NCBI RefSeq assembly: GCF_005160265.1
Contig: NZ_CP039865.1
Coordinates: 830,828 to 894,827 of the forward strand
Length of the DNA: 64,000 bases
Direction of reading: 5' to 3'
Source: Phreatobacter aquaticus
GTDB taxonomy: Bacteria > Pseudomonadota > Alphaproteobacteria > Rhizobiales > Phreatobacteraceae
Each line of letters starts with the position of its first letter. Position 1 is the stretch's first letter. A program made the translations under genes and the position numbers. This document shows, piece after piece, positions 1-11,148 of the stretch. The notes under the pieces are model-generated. The model was not told the DNA's origin, ran no database searches, and saw nothing but the letters and a program-made list of their open reading frames with translations.

Positions 1-2423
<2,423 letters not shown>

Positions 2424-2439
2424 GGCGCCGACATCGAAA

Positions 2440-2463
2440 GGGCCGCGGATCATTCCGCGGCCC
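2440..2463 (+). terminator. Hairpin terminator after acnA
   Basis: A perfect 9-bp stem (GGGCCGCGG / CCGCGGCCC) with a 6-nt loop starts 17 bases after the acnA stop and is followed by TCTTC rather than a long T run. It is a good candidate for ending acnA transcription, possibly with help from Rho. Confidence 0.7.
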
Positions 2464-2592
2464 TCTTCGCATCACCTGAGCGATCACCTTGAAATCACGC
2501 CGGGTTCATGGCTTTTCACCCAAGCGTGAGTGGCGCCGGGGCTTCAACGGGATTACTGACAAGCCCGAACGATACTGTTTTCGAGCAAGCGG

Positions 2593-3360
2593 GTGCGGTT
2601 TGTGATGCGTGGGTCTTTCACATGGGGCGGGCTGGTTGCGGCGCTCGTCTGCCTTGGGGCCACGACGTCCTTTGCCACCGACCGCCCGCGGGCTGTGCTG
2701 GAACTCTTCACCAGCCAGGGCTGCTCATCCTGCCCGCCAGCTGACCGTTACGTCTCCGACATGGCTGACCGTCCCGACGTGATCGCCCTGACCATGGCGG
2801 TCGACTACTGGGATTATCTCGGCTGGCGCGACACGCTCGCCGATCCCATCCACTCCAAGCGTCAGAAGGCCTATGCGGCGATGCGTGGCGACCGTCAGGT
2901 CTACACGCCCCAGATGGTGGTGAATGGCGTCGCTCACGTCGTCGGTTCCGACCGTCCGGCCATCGACCGTGCCATCACCCAGTCGTCAGGGCAGCCGGGC
3001 GTCCTCGCCGTGCCGGTCAATATCAGCCAGTCCGGCGACACCATCACGGTGTCTCTGCCGACCCAGACCGGCGACCTCGTCAGCGCCGACATGCCGGCGA
3101 CCGTCATCCTGCTCGGCGTCTCGTCTCAGGAGACCGTCGACATTGTCCGCGGCGAGAACCGCGGCCAGCACGTCACCTATCGCAATGTCGTGCGGTCCCA
3201 TGCGGTGCTTGGCGAATGGACCGGCGGCGCGCAGAGCTACACCGTCTCGCGCAGCGCCCGCGTTGCATCCGGCTGCGGCCGGGCCGTGGTCCTGCTTCAG
3301 GTTGGCAATCCGCGCCGGCCGGGCGCCATGCTCGGCGCGGCCATCGCCCGCCTGCAATAG
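2593..3360 (+). CDS. DUF1223 family secreted thioredoxin-like protein
   Basis: The 255-residue product has an N-terminal hydrophobic segment (about residues 8-28, ending near TSFAT) that looks like a signal peptide. It is followed by LELFTSQGCSSCPPADRY, the CxxC-containing hallmark of the DUF1223 family, which resembles a thioredoxin fold. A periplasmic or membrane-attached redox role is plausible but the family's function is not known to me. The GTG at 2593 and the ATG at 2605 are both possible starts, and neither has a clear Shine-Dalgarno sequence. It stands alone between the acnA terminator and a convergent gene pair. Confidence 0.88.
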   Translation: MRFVMRGSFTWGGLVAALVCLGATTSFATDRPRAVLELFTSQGCSSCPPADRYVSDMADRPDVIALTMAVDYWDYLGWRDTLADPIHSKRQKAYAAMRGDRQVYTPQMVVNGVAHVVGSDRPAIDRAITQSSGQPGVLAVPVNISQSGDTITVSLPTQTGDLVSADMPATVILLGVSSQETVDIVRGENRGQHVTYRNVVRSHAVLGEWTGGAQSYTVSRSARVASGCGRAVVLLQVGNPRRPGAMLGAAIARLQ

Positions 3361-3375
3361 GCGCCGGACAATCCC

Positions 3376-4206
3376 TTAATCGCTCTGGGATAGCGTCAGT
3401 CCGTGCAGGCGCGAAGGCCCGTTGCCGGTGGATCGCACGCGAAACTCGATCACCGAGTTGGCACTGGCCTCGTCCCACGCGAACGCAATGGCATAGGACG
3501 CGAGATCGGCGGTTACGGCCACCTCGAGATGTCCGACAACGATGTCGCGCGTGACATCGACGGCCTCCAGACGCATGTGCGGTCCCTTGCCATCCTTGCG
3601 ATTGCCGCCGGTCCCCTCGCTACAGATGAACCCGATGACATAGGTGCCGGGCAGCATCCTCTTGGAAGGGCCGAAGACGGCAAGCCCCGGCTCATCGCCA
3701 AAGATCTCGATGAAGTCCAGCGTCTCCCGCGCCAATCGATGGTCGACGCGCATGCCTGACAGGGTCAGCGGCGATGGGATCTCACGGGGGGCGAGATAGT
3801 CGCCGCGGCCGGCGGCGATCAACTGCTTCCAGGCCTCCCGCCGCTGAGACTCGGCATCGTCGCCTGCGTCCGGCCTTGCCGGCAGCACGACCAGATGGCC
3901 ATTCTCGACCATGGCCGGCAGGCGATGCATGACGCCTTCGTAGATCTGGTCCGTACGCTGTTCGAACAGATTGACCAATGCAGCGATCTGGTCGCGACAG
4001 GAGGATACCTCGCTCTTCAGCCGAAGGATCTGCGCCATCATCTGATTGCGCGAGTCCCACAGGACCTTCACCTCGTCGCGCAGGGCGCCGAGATCGGCTA
4101 CCATCCGCTCGATCTCTTCCCGGGATCTGGCCTCGGCAGCAAGCGCGGCCTCGGCAGAGGCACCACGGCCAGTCAGGCGGCTCCACATCTCTGCGAGCAC
4201 ATTCAT
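3376..4206 (-). CDS. Coiled-coil protein with C-terminal beta-rich domain, unknown function
   Basis: I do not recognise a named family. Residues 15-95 are rich in heptad-like A/L/E/R patterns and should form a coiled coil (for example RSREEIERMVADLGALRDEV). Residues about 145-276 look like a beta-sandwich, with alternating hydrophobic strands such as TYVIGFIC, MRLEAVDV and SVIEFRVRS, as in small sugar-binding domains. There is no signal peptide or membrane segment. The start overlaps the stop of the upstream glycosyltransferase as ATGA, so the two are translationally coupled and probably serve one polysaccharide or cell-surface glycan process; that role is inferred from context only. Confidence 0.75.
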   Translation of the reverse strand: MNVLAEMWSRLTGRGASAEAALAAEARSREEIERMVADLGALRDEVKVLWDSRNQMMAQILRLKSEVSSCRDQIAALVNLFEQRTDQIYEGVMHRLPAMVENGHLVVLPARPDAGDDAESQRREAWKQLIAAGRGDYLAPREIPSPLTLSGMRVDHRLARETLDFIEIFGDEPGLAVFGPSKRMLPGTYVIGFICSEGTGGNRKDGKGPHMRLEAVDVTRDIVVGHLEVAVTADLASYAIAFAWDEASANSVIEFRVRSTGNGPSRLHGLTLSQSD

Positions 4207-5429
4207 AGGCCTGCCTCTCTTTCTATCAGCCCGGCAATGCCCATCCGCCCGTCGGATCCACGGGATGCGGTCGATCTCCTGGCGATCGCGCCACTGCGGA
4301 ACAGGTCGAACAGCGCGCCGATCTCGCCCGCGCGATCGATCGGAATGGTCACGTCCGACCGCATCTCGTGGAAGCTCTGGTAGGCGGAGGTGGCCACCGG
4401 AAGCCCGAGATTGTCAGCCCGCTCCCAGGTGCCGCTCGCCTCGCCGCAGGAGGGGTAGCGCAGGTTCAGGATCGCGTCGCAGGTCTGGAAAAGCCCGTCG
4501 AAATGGCGGCTCTCGACATAGTCGAAGAACTGGACGCGGTCTGCGATACCGAGCGCGCGCGCCCGGCCCACCGGGTCATAATCCCTCGATGGCGGCAGGT
4601 GTCCGACGACCACCAGTTCCTGCCGCTCGCGGACCGAGGCGGGCAGCGTCTGCAGCGCCATCGCAAAGGCCTGGATCGCCGGGATCACCCGCTTCGGCGC
4701 GCTGACCCAGCCGAACATGCCGAACCGCACCTTGCCCGGCGCCTTGCGATAGAGCGCGGGAAGCTCGGCGTCCGGCTCCGTCTGAGCCTGGCTTGGATGA
4801 CGGCTCACGATGAAGCGGGGAAACCTGTCGCGCGGCGATTCCAGGATCAGCTTGAGGGCCGAGAACGCATTATGCGTCCAGATTTCATCGGACTGGCGGA
4901 GCGTGTGCGACTGGCAGTGAAGCCAGTATTCGAAATGATAGGACAATGCGCCCCGGCGCCGCTGGTCGATGATGTCCTGGCCACTATCACCGAACTGCTC
5001 ACTCAGGGTCTGCCGGAATTGCTCGTCGTCAAATCCGTTCGCCTGCCGGGCACAGATGTCATTGAGGATGATGAAGGCGGCCGTGTCGTGAATGACAGAG
5101 ACGATCTTGCCGCCGCGCCCGGCAATATCCCGCAGAGCGGCATAGACATAAGCGTGGAACGGATTGCTCGCGAGGAAGAAGACATGTGTCTCGTTGGGCT
5201 TGGCCACGCGTTCAACCAAGGACAGGCCAACAACCCGAAATCCGAACAGATCGCGAGGTGAGATCGAATCGTCGACCACAATCGTCAGCTGGTCGCGAGG
5301 CAGGAGCCCAAGAGCAATCTCGGCGACCACTGTCTCCAGATAGTCGGCCGTTCCCGTCTTTTCCGGGGGGATCGGCGAATAGAGATAGATGTGGCGGCTC
5401 TGCGAGATGGCCGTGGCGCGAGGCGTCAT
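4203..5429 (-). CDS. Glycosyltransferase, GT-B fold (family 1/4-like)
   Basis: A 408-residue cytoplasmic protein. The N-terminal acceptor half begins YLYSPIPPEKTGTADY, typical of GT4-like enzymes that recognise PP-x-TGxxDY. The C-terminal nucleotide-sugar half contains VRFGMFGWVSAPKRV followed by LNLRYPSCGEASGTWERA, the usual donor-binding Rossmann region. It should transfer a sugar from a nucleotide donor, with unknown acceptor. It is the first gene of a two-gene unit: its TGA overlaps the ATG of the downstream coiled-coil gene. No other polysaccharide genes lie nearby in the window. Confidence 0.85.
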   Translation of the reverse strand: MTPRATAISQSRHIYLYSPIPPEKTGTADYLETVVAEIALGLLPRDQLTIVVDDSISPRDLFGFRVVGLSLVERVAKPNETHVFFLASNPFHAYVYAALRDIAGRGGKIVSVIHDTAAFIILNDICARQANGFDDEQFRQTLSEQFGDSGQDIIDQRRRGALSYHFEYWLHCQSHTLRQSDEIWTHNAFSALKLILESPRDRFPRFIVSRHPSQAQTEPDAELPALYRKAPGKVRFGMFGWVSAPKRVIPAIQAFAMALQTLPASVRERQELVVVGHLPPSRDYDPVGRARALGIADRVQFFDYVESRHFDGLFQTCDAILNLRYPSCGEASGTWERADNLGLPVATSAYQSFHEMRSDVTIPIDRAGEIGALFDLFRSGAIARRSTASRGSDGRMGIAGLIEREAGL

Positions 5430-5659
5430 GATGATCGTCCGCGAGGACCTGTCTGATCGCCCGTTGCCAGAGAGCAGGCCGAATGCATCCCGTGAATACC
5501 AACGTACCGCTGCACGAGCAAGCAGCCGAGCGCGGTAAGGCCAGGAGCGAGCCGCAGGTTCGCGGGCACCAGGCCGCTAGACCTGCGGATTGCAGGTCGC
5601 GGCCCGGGTTCATCGCCGGGAGTGGGCTGAAAGGGCCCCTGCGGGGGCCGGTGGCCGGA

Positions 5660-5914
5660 TCAGGCGGCCCGGGCCGACCAGATCATGTCCGGAGCGATGC
5701 CCGGAACCTCTTCCTCGTCGATCCTGAGGACGGCCTTCACCGAAACATAGGCCTCGGCACTGAGCGGATCGGCGCCACGGCGCACCAGCTCGCGTCCAAC
5801 CGACTTGCGCACGGTCAGTGCTGCAGCTTCCGGCGCCTCGGCCTCGACGAACCGCGTGACGGCGAAATGCCCGTCTGCCGGCTCACCCTGTGCTTCGCAA
5901 CGATACCAGGCCAT
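5660..5914 (-). CDS. Conserved small protein, unknown function
   Basis: An 84-residue acidic protein (starts MAWYRCEAQGEPADGHF, ends DMIWSARAA) with good G/C-ending codons and no membrane segment. I cannot assign a family. It is the only plausible gene between the glycosyltransferase start at 5429 and the lipoprotein gene at 6053. The 230 bases from 5430 to 5659 hold no gene that I can support. Confidence 0.6.
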   Translation of the reverse strand: MAWYRCEAQGEPADGHFAVTRFVEAEAPEAAALTVRKSVGRELVRRGADPLSAEAYVSVKAVLRIDEEEVPGIAPDMIWSARAA

Positions 5915-6052
5915 CTTTAGTCCCTATTTTCTGCGCACCCCTGGGTCCTGTCATCTCGCATAAGAGTTGAGAGAACCTTGCCAGGTTTGATTAACGAAAC
6001 GGACACGTTGCCGCGCTTAACGGTGAGTGGCTGGCGACAAGGAAATGGTTCA

Positions 6053-6604
6053 ATGGCTGAACGGATGCTGAAGGATGAGATCGACCTGCCGGGGCGTCGC
6101 GCCCTGCTGATCGGCGGCGGCTCCATCCTGGTGCTTGCCGGCTGCTCCGCGCCGCCGGTCGCGGCACCCTCGCAGCCAAGCTTCTACGTCAATCTCGCCC
6201 AGTCCGGGACGCGGGTGGATGCCGCAATGGCCGCCGAAATGTTCTCCGGCTATCGCCGGAACAATGGCCTCGGGCCTCTTTCGGTCGATCCCGTGCTGAT
6301 GCGCATAGCCGAGGCCCAGGCCGCCGCCATGACCCAGGCAGACCAGGTGGGCGTGCGCACCGGCGTGGTTGCTGCGAGGCTTGATGCCATCGGCTATCGC
6401 CATGGCGCTGCGGTCGAGAACACATCGGCCGGCTACCTGACACTCGCCGAGGCGTTCTCCGGCTGGCGCGATTCGCCGCCGCACAGAGCCAATCTGCTGA
6501 ACCGACAGGTCACCCGGCTCGGCATCGCCACCGGATATCGGCCAGGCTCACGCTATCGTGTGTTCTGGGCCATGGTGCTGGCGCAGCCGACAGGCGCTGG
6601 CTGA
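6053..6604 (+). CDS. CAP (SCP/PR1)-domain lipoprotein
   Basis: Starting at the ATG at 6053, preceded by AAGGA at 6039-6043, gives 183 residues with a lipoprotein signal: a hydrophobic run ILVLAGC in which C31 is the lipidation cysteine. The open frame extends upstream to 5978, but that part lacks a Shine-Dalgarno and would bury the signal peptide. Residues about 55-180 match the CAP superfamily, including the conserved SPPHRANLLN segment near the C-terminal half. Such proteins are secreted or envelope-attached, with no general enzymatic role known in bacteria. Two TTAACG hexamers lie just upstream (about 5991 and 6017). Confidence 0.85.
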   Translation: MAERMLKDEIDLPGRRALLIGGGSILVLAGCSAPPVAAPSQPSFYVNLAQSGTRVDAAMAAEMFSGYRRNNGLGPLSVDPVLMRIAEAQAAAMTQADQVGVRTGVVAARLDAIGYRHGAAVENTSAGYLTLAEAFSGWRDSPPHRANLLNRQVTRLGIATGYRPGSRYRVFWAMVLAQPTGAG

Positions 6605-6608
6605 ACGA

Positions 6609-7385
6609 TCAGACGGCGCACATGCCGCCATCGACGCTGTAGATGCCGCCATTGCAATAGCCGGCGGCATCGGATGCCAGGAAGGCGACGAGTTCCGCCA
6701 CCTCCTCGACCCGCCCATAGCGCTGCTGCGGCACCATGGCGGAAACGGCCGCATGGGCGGCCTTCGGGTCCGGGCTCTGGCCGGCATTGATGGAATCCAT
6801 CATGCGGCTCTCGATCGGCCCGGGATTGACCGAGACGACGCGCACGCCGCGCGGACCGGCTTCGGCGGCGACCGAGCGCGTGATGCCGATGACCGCATGT
6901 TTCGAGGCCGTGTAGGCCGACAGTCCGGGGGTGCCCTTCAGCCCGGCAATGCTCGAACAATTGACGACGCAGCCGGACCCTTGTCCGTACATGACGGGGA
7001 GGACATGCTTCAGGCCAAGGAAGACGCCGATGACATTGACGTCGATGACATCCCTGAAACTCTCCAGCGGATAATCCTCGATCGGTTTCACCAGGCCTTC
7101 GATCCCGGCATTGTTGAAGAAGATGTCGATGCGGCCGAAGGCCGCGCGCGCCGCTGCCACATAATGGGCCACCGAGGCCTCGTCGCGAACGTCGGCCGTG
7201 ATTGTTTCGAGCCGCGCACCGGCCGGCAGCTGGCTTCTGACGCCGGCAAAGTCGGAACCAGCCCGATCGACAGCAACAATCGCTGCACCCCGACGGGCCA
7301 TCAGCGCGGCGGTTGCGCTACCGATAGCGCCGGCTGCGCCCGCTATCAGGGCAACCGTGCCCTCAAGCGGCATGCGATCGGCCAT
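6609..7385 (-). CDS. SDR family NAD(P)-dependent oxidoreductase
   Basis: A 258-residue classical short-chain dehydrogenase. The cofactor glycine motif is GAAGAIG (residues 16-22), FFNNAG lies at about 89-94, and the catalytic set is S144/S145 with Y158-x-x-x-K162 in AYTASK. The C-terminal SVDGGMCAV ending is typical. The acidic residue D40 after the second strand suggests NAD preference. It is the last gene of the minus-strand catabolic operon that begins with the amidase at 12947, 126 bases downstream of the deacetylase gene, so it may oxidise or reduce an intermediate of that pathway. The substrate is not predictable. Confidence 0.92.
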   Translation of the reverse strand: MADRMPLEGTVALIAGAAGAIGSATAALMARRGAAIVAVDRAGSDFAGVRSQLPAGARLETITADVRDEASVAHYVAAARAAFGRIDIFFNNAGIEGLVKPIEDYPLESFRDVIDVNVIGVFLGLKHVLPVMYGQGSGCVVNCSSIAGLKGTPGLSAYTASKHAVIGITRSVAAEAGPRGVRVVSVNPGPIESRMMDSINAGQSPDPKAAHAAVSAMVPQQRYGRVEEVAELVAFLASDAAGYCNGGIYSVDGGMCAV

Positions 7386-7511
7386 GAGGAATCTCCCGCG
7401 CTCAGGTGCAGCAACACGATGCAGCCTAGTGGCGGGACGTTCTGGACGCCTTGCGCGAGCGCAAGACGTGAGGTGCTGGTGGAGCGAGAGAACTCGATGC
7501 TACGCGCTGGA

Positions 7512-8402
7512 TCAGGTCGGATCGCCTGAGGCGAGATACCAGTCCATGATCTCGCGGCCCTGCATGAACACCACTTCGGGCCGGCGGCTGAGCTCAACGA
7601 GCAGCTCCTCGATCACGCCGATCCGGTGCGGGACGCCGGTGATGTAGGGATGGATGGCGAAGGACATGACCTTCGCGCCGCCCAGCGGGCCGGCGCTTGT
7701 TGCTTCCGCGATCAGTCGATCAACCTGGGCCAGCGCACGATCGATGAACTCGCGCGCCTGGTGGTGCTGGATCATGATCAGCGGCACGTCGTTGATCTCG
7801 ACCGAATACGGCATGGTCAGCACCGGACCGGCGGCCGTTGCGAGCCGGCACGGCAGGTCGTCGGCCACCCAGTCGGCAATGTAGCGAATGCCGGCAGCCG
7901 CCAGATGGTCCGACGTTTCCATCGTCTCGGTGAGGCCGGGTCCAAGCCAGCCGACGATCGGATGGCCGGCAAAGGCGCCGAGCGTCTCGAGCGTCTTGAG
8001 GATCATCGCCTTCTGATCCTCGATCCGGTGGGTCGGCACCTGGTGCCAGCCATGGCCCATGAACTCCCAGCCGGCATCGCGCATGGCGCCGGCAATGCGC
8101 GGATAATCGACCACAACCGACCCGTTGATCGACACGGTCGGGCGGATGCCGTGCCGCTCGAAGGCTTCGAAGAAGCGCCAGAAGCCGACGCGCATTCCGT
8201 ATTCGTGCCAGGCCCAGTTGGCGATATCCGGCTGGAGTGCAGCCCCTGTGGGCGCCACCAGCACCTGCCGGGGCATCGGGTTCTCGATCCGCCAGTTCTC
8301 GACATTGATCACCGGCCAGATCGCCACCGCCTTGCCGCCGGGCAGATGGATCTTCGGCCGGTCGATGGAGGCGCAGTAGGGCAGACGCTCTTCGGGACGC
8401 AT
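7512..8402 (-). CDS. Polysaccharide deacetylase-like hydrolase (PuuE allantoinase-like)
   Basis: A 296-residue NodB-fold protein of the carbohydrate-esterase-4 superfamily. It lacks the usual metal-binding TFDDG motif: the corresponding first strand reads VAIWPVINVENW. This makes it closer to the PuuE-type allantoinase subgroup than to true chitin deacetylases. It keeps the central GHGWHQ segment and a C-terminal HPYITG. The gene sits 5 bases downstream of the ABC ATPase gene and is in the same operon as an allophanate hydrolase, so hydrolysis of a ureide or other cyclic or acyl amide is a reasonable inference; the exact substrate is unknown. Confidence 0.85.
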   Translation of the reverse strand: MRPEERLPYCASIDRPKIHLPGGKAVAIWPVINVENWRIENPMPRQVLVAPTGAALQPDIANWAWHEYGMRVGFWRFFEAFERHGIRPTVSINGSVVVDYPRIAGAMRDAGWEFMGHGWHQVPTHRIEDQKAMILKTLETLGAFAGHPIVGWLGPGLTETMETSDHLAAAGIRYIADWVADDLPCRLATAAGPVLTMPYSVEINDVPLIMIQHHQAREFIDRALAQVDRLIAEATSAGPLGGAKVMSFAIHPYITGVPHRIGVIEELLVELSRRPEVVFMQGREIMDWYLASGDPT

Positions 8403-8407
8403 ATGGA

Positions 8408-9187
8408 TCAGGCTGCCTTCTTGCCGTGATGGCTATGGAGCTTGGCGCTCAGCACGCGGCGGATATCGTTGAACTCGGGGCTCGCCACGTCGCGCGGCCG
8501 GATCAGCTCCAGCCGGTTGTCGCTCTCGATCCGGCCGGGTCCCGGCGTCATCACCACCACCCGGTCGGCGAGGAAGATCGCCTCCTCGATGGCATGGGTG
8601 ACGAAGACGACCGTCAGGCCGGTGCGCTGCCAGATCTCCAGCAATTCGTCCTGCAGGCGCTCGCGCGTCATCGCGTCGAGCGCGCCGAACGGCTCGTCCA
8701 TCAGCACCACTTCGGCATCATTGGCGAGGACTCGGGCGATCGCCACGCGCTGCTTCATGCCGCCGGAGAGCTGGTGCGGATAGGCGTTGGCGAATTTCGT
8801 CAGGCCGACCAATTCGATGAACTTGTCGACCGTCTCCTTGACGACGCTGCGCGGCAGGCCGCGCGACTGGGGACCGAAGCCGATATTCTCGCGGACCGAG
8901 AGCCACGGGAATAGCGCATAGTCCTGGAACACCATGCCGCGCGTCGGATCGGGGCCGGCGATCGCCTTGCCCCACATCAGCGCCTCTCCGGATGTGGGCT
9001 GCTCGAACCCGGCGATGATCCTGAGCAGCGTGGACTTGCCGCAGCCGGACGCCCCGATCAGGCAGATGAACTCGCCCTTGCGGATGGTGAGGTTCGCGTC
9101 CGACAGCGCGTTGATCGTCTGGTCCTGCAACGTGAAGACCTTGGATACGCCCTTGATCTCGACGATCGGCGTCTTGGATTCAGCCAT
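8408..9187 (-). CDS. ABC transporter ATPase, nitrate/sulfonate/taurine type
   Basis: A 259-residue cytoplasmic ATPase of the SsuB/TauB/NrtD group. It shows Walker A GASGCGKST, the Q-loop in MVFQDYALFPW, signature LSGGMKQRVAIARVL, Walker B VVLMDEPFGALD and the switch histidine in FVTHAIEEA. Its start overlaps the end of the permease gene by 8 bases. Together with the permease (9180-10034) and binding protein (10101-11060) it forms a complete importer. Confidence 0.95.
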   Translation of the reverse strand: MAESKTPIVEIKGVSKVFTLQDQTINALSDANLTIRKGEFICLIGASGCGKSTLLRIIAGFEQPTSGEALMWGKAIAGPDPTRGMVFQDYALFPWLSVRENIGFGPQSRGLPRSVVKETVDKFIELVGLTKFANAYPHQLSGGMKQRVAIARVLANDAEVVLMDEPFGALDAMTRERLQDELLEIWQRTGLTVVFVTHAIEEAIFLADRVVVMTPGPGRIESDNRLELIRPRDVASPEFNDIRRVLSAKLHSHHGKKAA

Positions 9188-10034
9188 GATGGGTCGGGCT
9201 CCATGCGAGCATGCGATTGCCGATCATCACCACGATCCGGTCCGACACATAGCCGGCGAGGCCGATGATGATCATGCCGCAGATGACGAGTTCGGTGCGG
9301 GAGAGCGTGCGGCCATCCATGATGACGGCGCCGAGGCCCTGCGGGACGCCGGTCATCTCGCCGACGACGATGACGAACCAGGCAAGGCCGAGACCGAGCC
9401 TCAGGCCGGTGAAGATCGAAGGCAGGGCGGCCGGCAGCACCACCTTGTAGAACTGGGCATTGCCCTCGCAGCCGAGCATGGACGCCGCCTCGAACAGCTT
9501 CGGGTCGACATTGCGCACCCCGAACACCGTGTTGAGCAGGATCGGATAGAAGGCGCCAAGGCAGACCAGCGCAAAGGCCGAGCGCGGGCCCAGACCGAAC
9601 AAGATCATCGAGAGCGGCAGCCACGCGGTGACGGGAATGGGCCGCATCACCTGCAGGACGGGGTCGAGCAGCATCCGCGCGGTGGGGATGCGGCCGATCA
9701 TCATGCCGATCGGCAGGGCGAACAGGGCTGCCAGCGCGAAGCCGCCATAGACCCGGCTCATCGAGGCGAACAGGTGCTGCAGCAGCGTTGCGGAGAAGGC
9801 GTCGTCATAGATGCCGCCGACCGCGAAATCGATCATGTACTCGCCAACCTCATAGGGCGTCGGAATGAGGCGGGTCATCCGAAGTCCGGTGGTCACCTGC
9901 CAGAACAGGAGAAGCAGCGCCGGCACGATCAGCGCGAGCACGGTCGGCTTGATGCGGCGCCAGAATGCCGAGCCCGCGCTCGGGCGTACCGCTGCGCTGG
10001 TCGCAGCGACAGGCTGGGTCTCGGCAATCGTCAT
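9180..10034 (-). CDS. ABC transporter permease, SsuC/TauC type
   Basis: A 284-residue inner-membrane protein with about six hydrophobic segments, beginning with VLALIVPALLLLFWQV. The BPD_transp_1 EAA loop region is LFEAASMLGCEGNAQFYKVVLPAALPSIFTG, displayed here in parts: EAASMLG and VVLPAALPSI. This region contacts the ATPase. It should work with the ATPase at 8408 and the binding protein at 10101. A strong stem-loop lies in the 66-base gap between the binding-protein gene and this gene. Confidence 0.94.
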   Translation of the reverse strand: MTIAETQPVAATSAAVRPSAGSAFWRRIKPTVLALIVPALLLLFWQVTTGLRMTRLIPTPYEVGEYMIDFAVGGIYDDAFSATLLQHLFASMSRVYGGFALAALFALPIGMMIGRIPTARMLLDPVLQVMRPIPVTAWLPLSMILFGLGPRSAFALVCLGAFYPILLNTVFGVRNVDPKLFEAASMLGCEGNAQFYKVVLPAALPSIFTGLRLGLGLAWFVIVVGEMTGVPQGLGAVIMDGRTLSRTELVICGMIIIGLAGYVSDRIVVMIGNRMLAWSPTHHG

Positions 10035-10060
10035 GGGTATCGGTCCTCTGCTGAAACGAT

Positions 10061-10088
10061 CGCGCCGCCCCTGTGACAGGGCGGCGCG
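10061..10088 (-). promoter_or_regulatory. Intra-operon stem-loop between binding-protein and permease genes
   Basis: A 10-bp perfect stem (CGCGCCGCCC paired with GGGCGGCGCG) surrounds a small loop in which two further pairs can form. It lies 12 bases after the binding-protein stop and 27 bases before the permease start, with no T run. Hairpins at this place are known in other ABC operons to stabilise the upstream binding-protein mRNA; that role here is inferred. Confidence 0.6.
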
Positions 10089-10100
10089 CTGTGGCAGGCG

Positions 10101-11060
10101 TCAGGCCGTGGCGACGGCGTTCGAGAAGGTCGGGTTCAGGAACGTGTCGAAGTTCGGCAGCTGGCGGATCTGGCGCAGCGACAGCATCTGCTGCGCATAG
10201 GTCTTGGCCTGGCCGAGAACCGTCTCGTCGAGCTTCCAGACATATTCGACATTGTTGGCGCCGAGAGCCTGGTCGACCGCCGTGCGGTTGGCACCGAGCT
10301 TCTGAACCGTCGTCTCAGCCACCACCTGCTTGTTGGCCATCATGAACTCCACCGACTTGCGATGGATCGTCAGCATGGTCTTGATCAGGTCGGGGCTGGA
10401 CTTCACCGTGTCCTCGTGGGTGCCGAAGATCATGTTGAGGCCACCCATGGCGGTGCCGTAGGGATATTCGACCAGCTGGCCGACACCCGACGAGATCGAC
10501 AGGCCCGGGCCCGGCTCGGCGCCGACATAGGCGTCGATGTCGCCGCGCGACAGCATGGCGTGCATTTCGCCGAAGGGAACGCGCACGGCGGTCACGTCGC
10601 GGATCGACAGGCCTTCCATGCGCAGGCGCTCCATGATGAACACCTCCTGCGTGGAGCCCGGCCAGATACCGATGCGCTTGCCCTTCAGGTCCTTGACGGT
10701 GCGCACATCGGAACCCGCCTTGGAAATGACGCCCATGCCCTTGTTGGACAGCGCACCAACCACGACCACCGGCTCGCCTGCGGCGGCGCCCAGGATGGCG
10801 GCGGCAATGCCAAAGGTTCCGAAATCGACAGACTTGGTGACGACGGCATTCTTGCCGTCGGTCGGGCTGTCGAAGGTGATGATCTCGATCTTGATGCCCT
10901 CGGGCGCGAAGCGCTCGTAGAAGTGGGGCGGCATCGAGTGGATGAGGCGCAGCGCGCCCATCTTGATGGTCCGCGGTGTCTGGGCCGAGACGATCGAGGG
11001 GGCGGCGAGCGCGCCGGCGGCCATGCCGGCTCCGATGATGAATTGACGACGACGGATCAT
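10101..11060 (-). CDS. ABC transporter substrate-binding protein (NMT1/SsuA-like)
   Basis: The start at 11060 gives 319 residues beginning MIRRRQFIIGAGMAAGALAAPSIVSAQ. This is a signal peptide with an RRRQFI twin-arginine-like motif, followed by the mature periplasmic protein. The frame is open far upstream (to 11381) but the extra 107 residues are out-of-frame overlap with the next gene and are not believable. The fold resembles SsuA/TauA/NMT1 proteins, with KDLKGKRIGIWPGST near the middle. Context with allophanate hydrolase suggests a nitrogen-containing organic ligand. Confidence 0.92.
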   Translation of the reverse strand: MIRRRQFIIGAGMAAGALAAPSIVSAQTPRTIKMGALRLIHSMPPHFYERFAPEGIKIEIITFDSPTDGKNAVVTKSVDFGTFGIAAAILGAAAGEPVVVVGALSNKGMGVISKAGSDVRTVKDLKGKRIGIWPGSTQEVFIMERLRMEGLSIRDVTAVRVPFGEMHAMLSRGDIDAYVGAEPGPGLSISSGVGQLVEYPYGTAMGGLNMIFGTHEDTVKSSPDLIKTMLTIHRKSVEFMMANKQVVAETTVQKLGANRTAVDQALGANNVEYVWKLDETVLGQAKTYAQQMLSLRQIRQLPNFDTFLNPTFSNAVATA

Positions 11061-11148
11061 GACGTGACTCCAGGACGAGAGGTTGCAGTCTGATGGGGCA
11101 GGGTTCGGGTACGCCGGGGGTTGGCTCCCGTGCGATGCTTGGTGAAGG

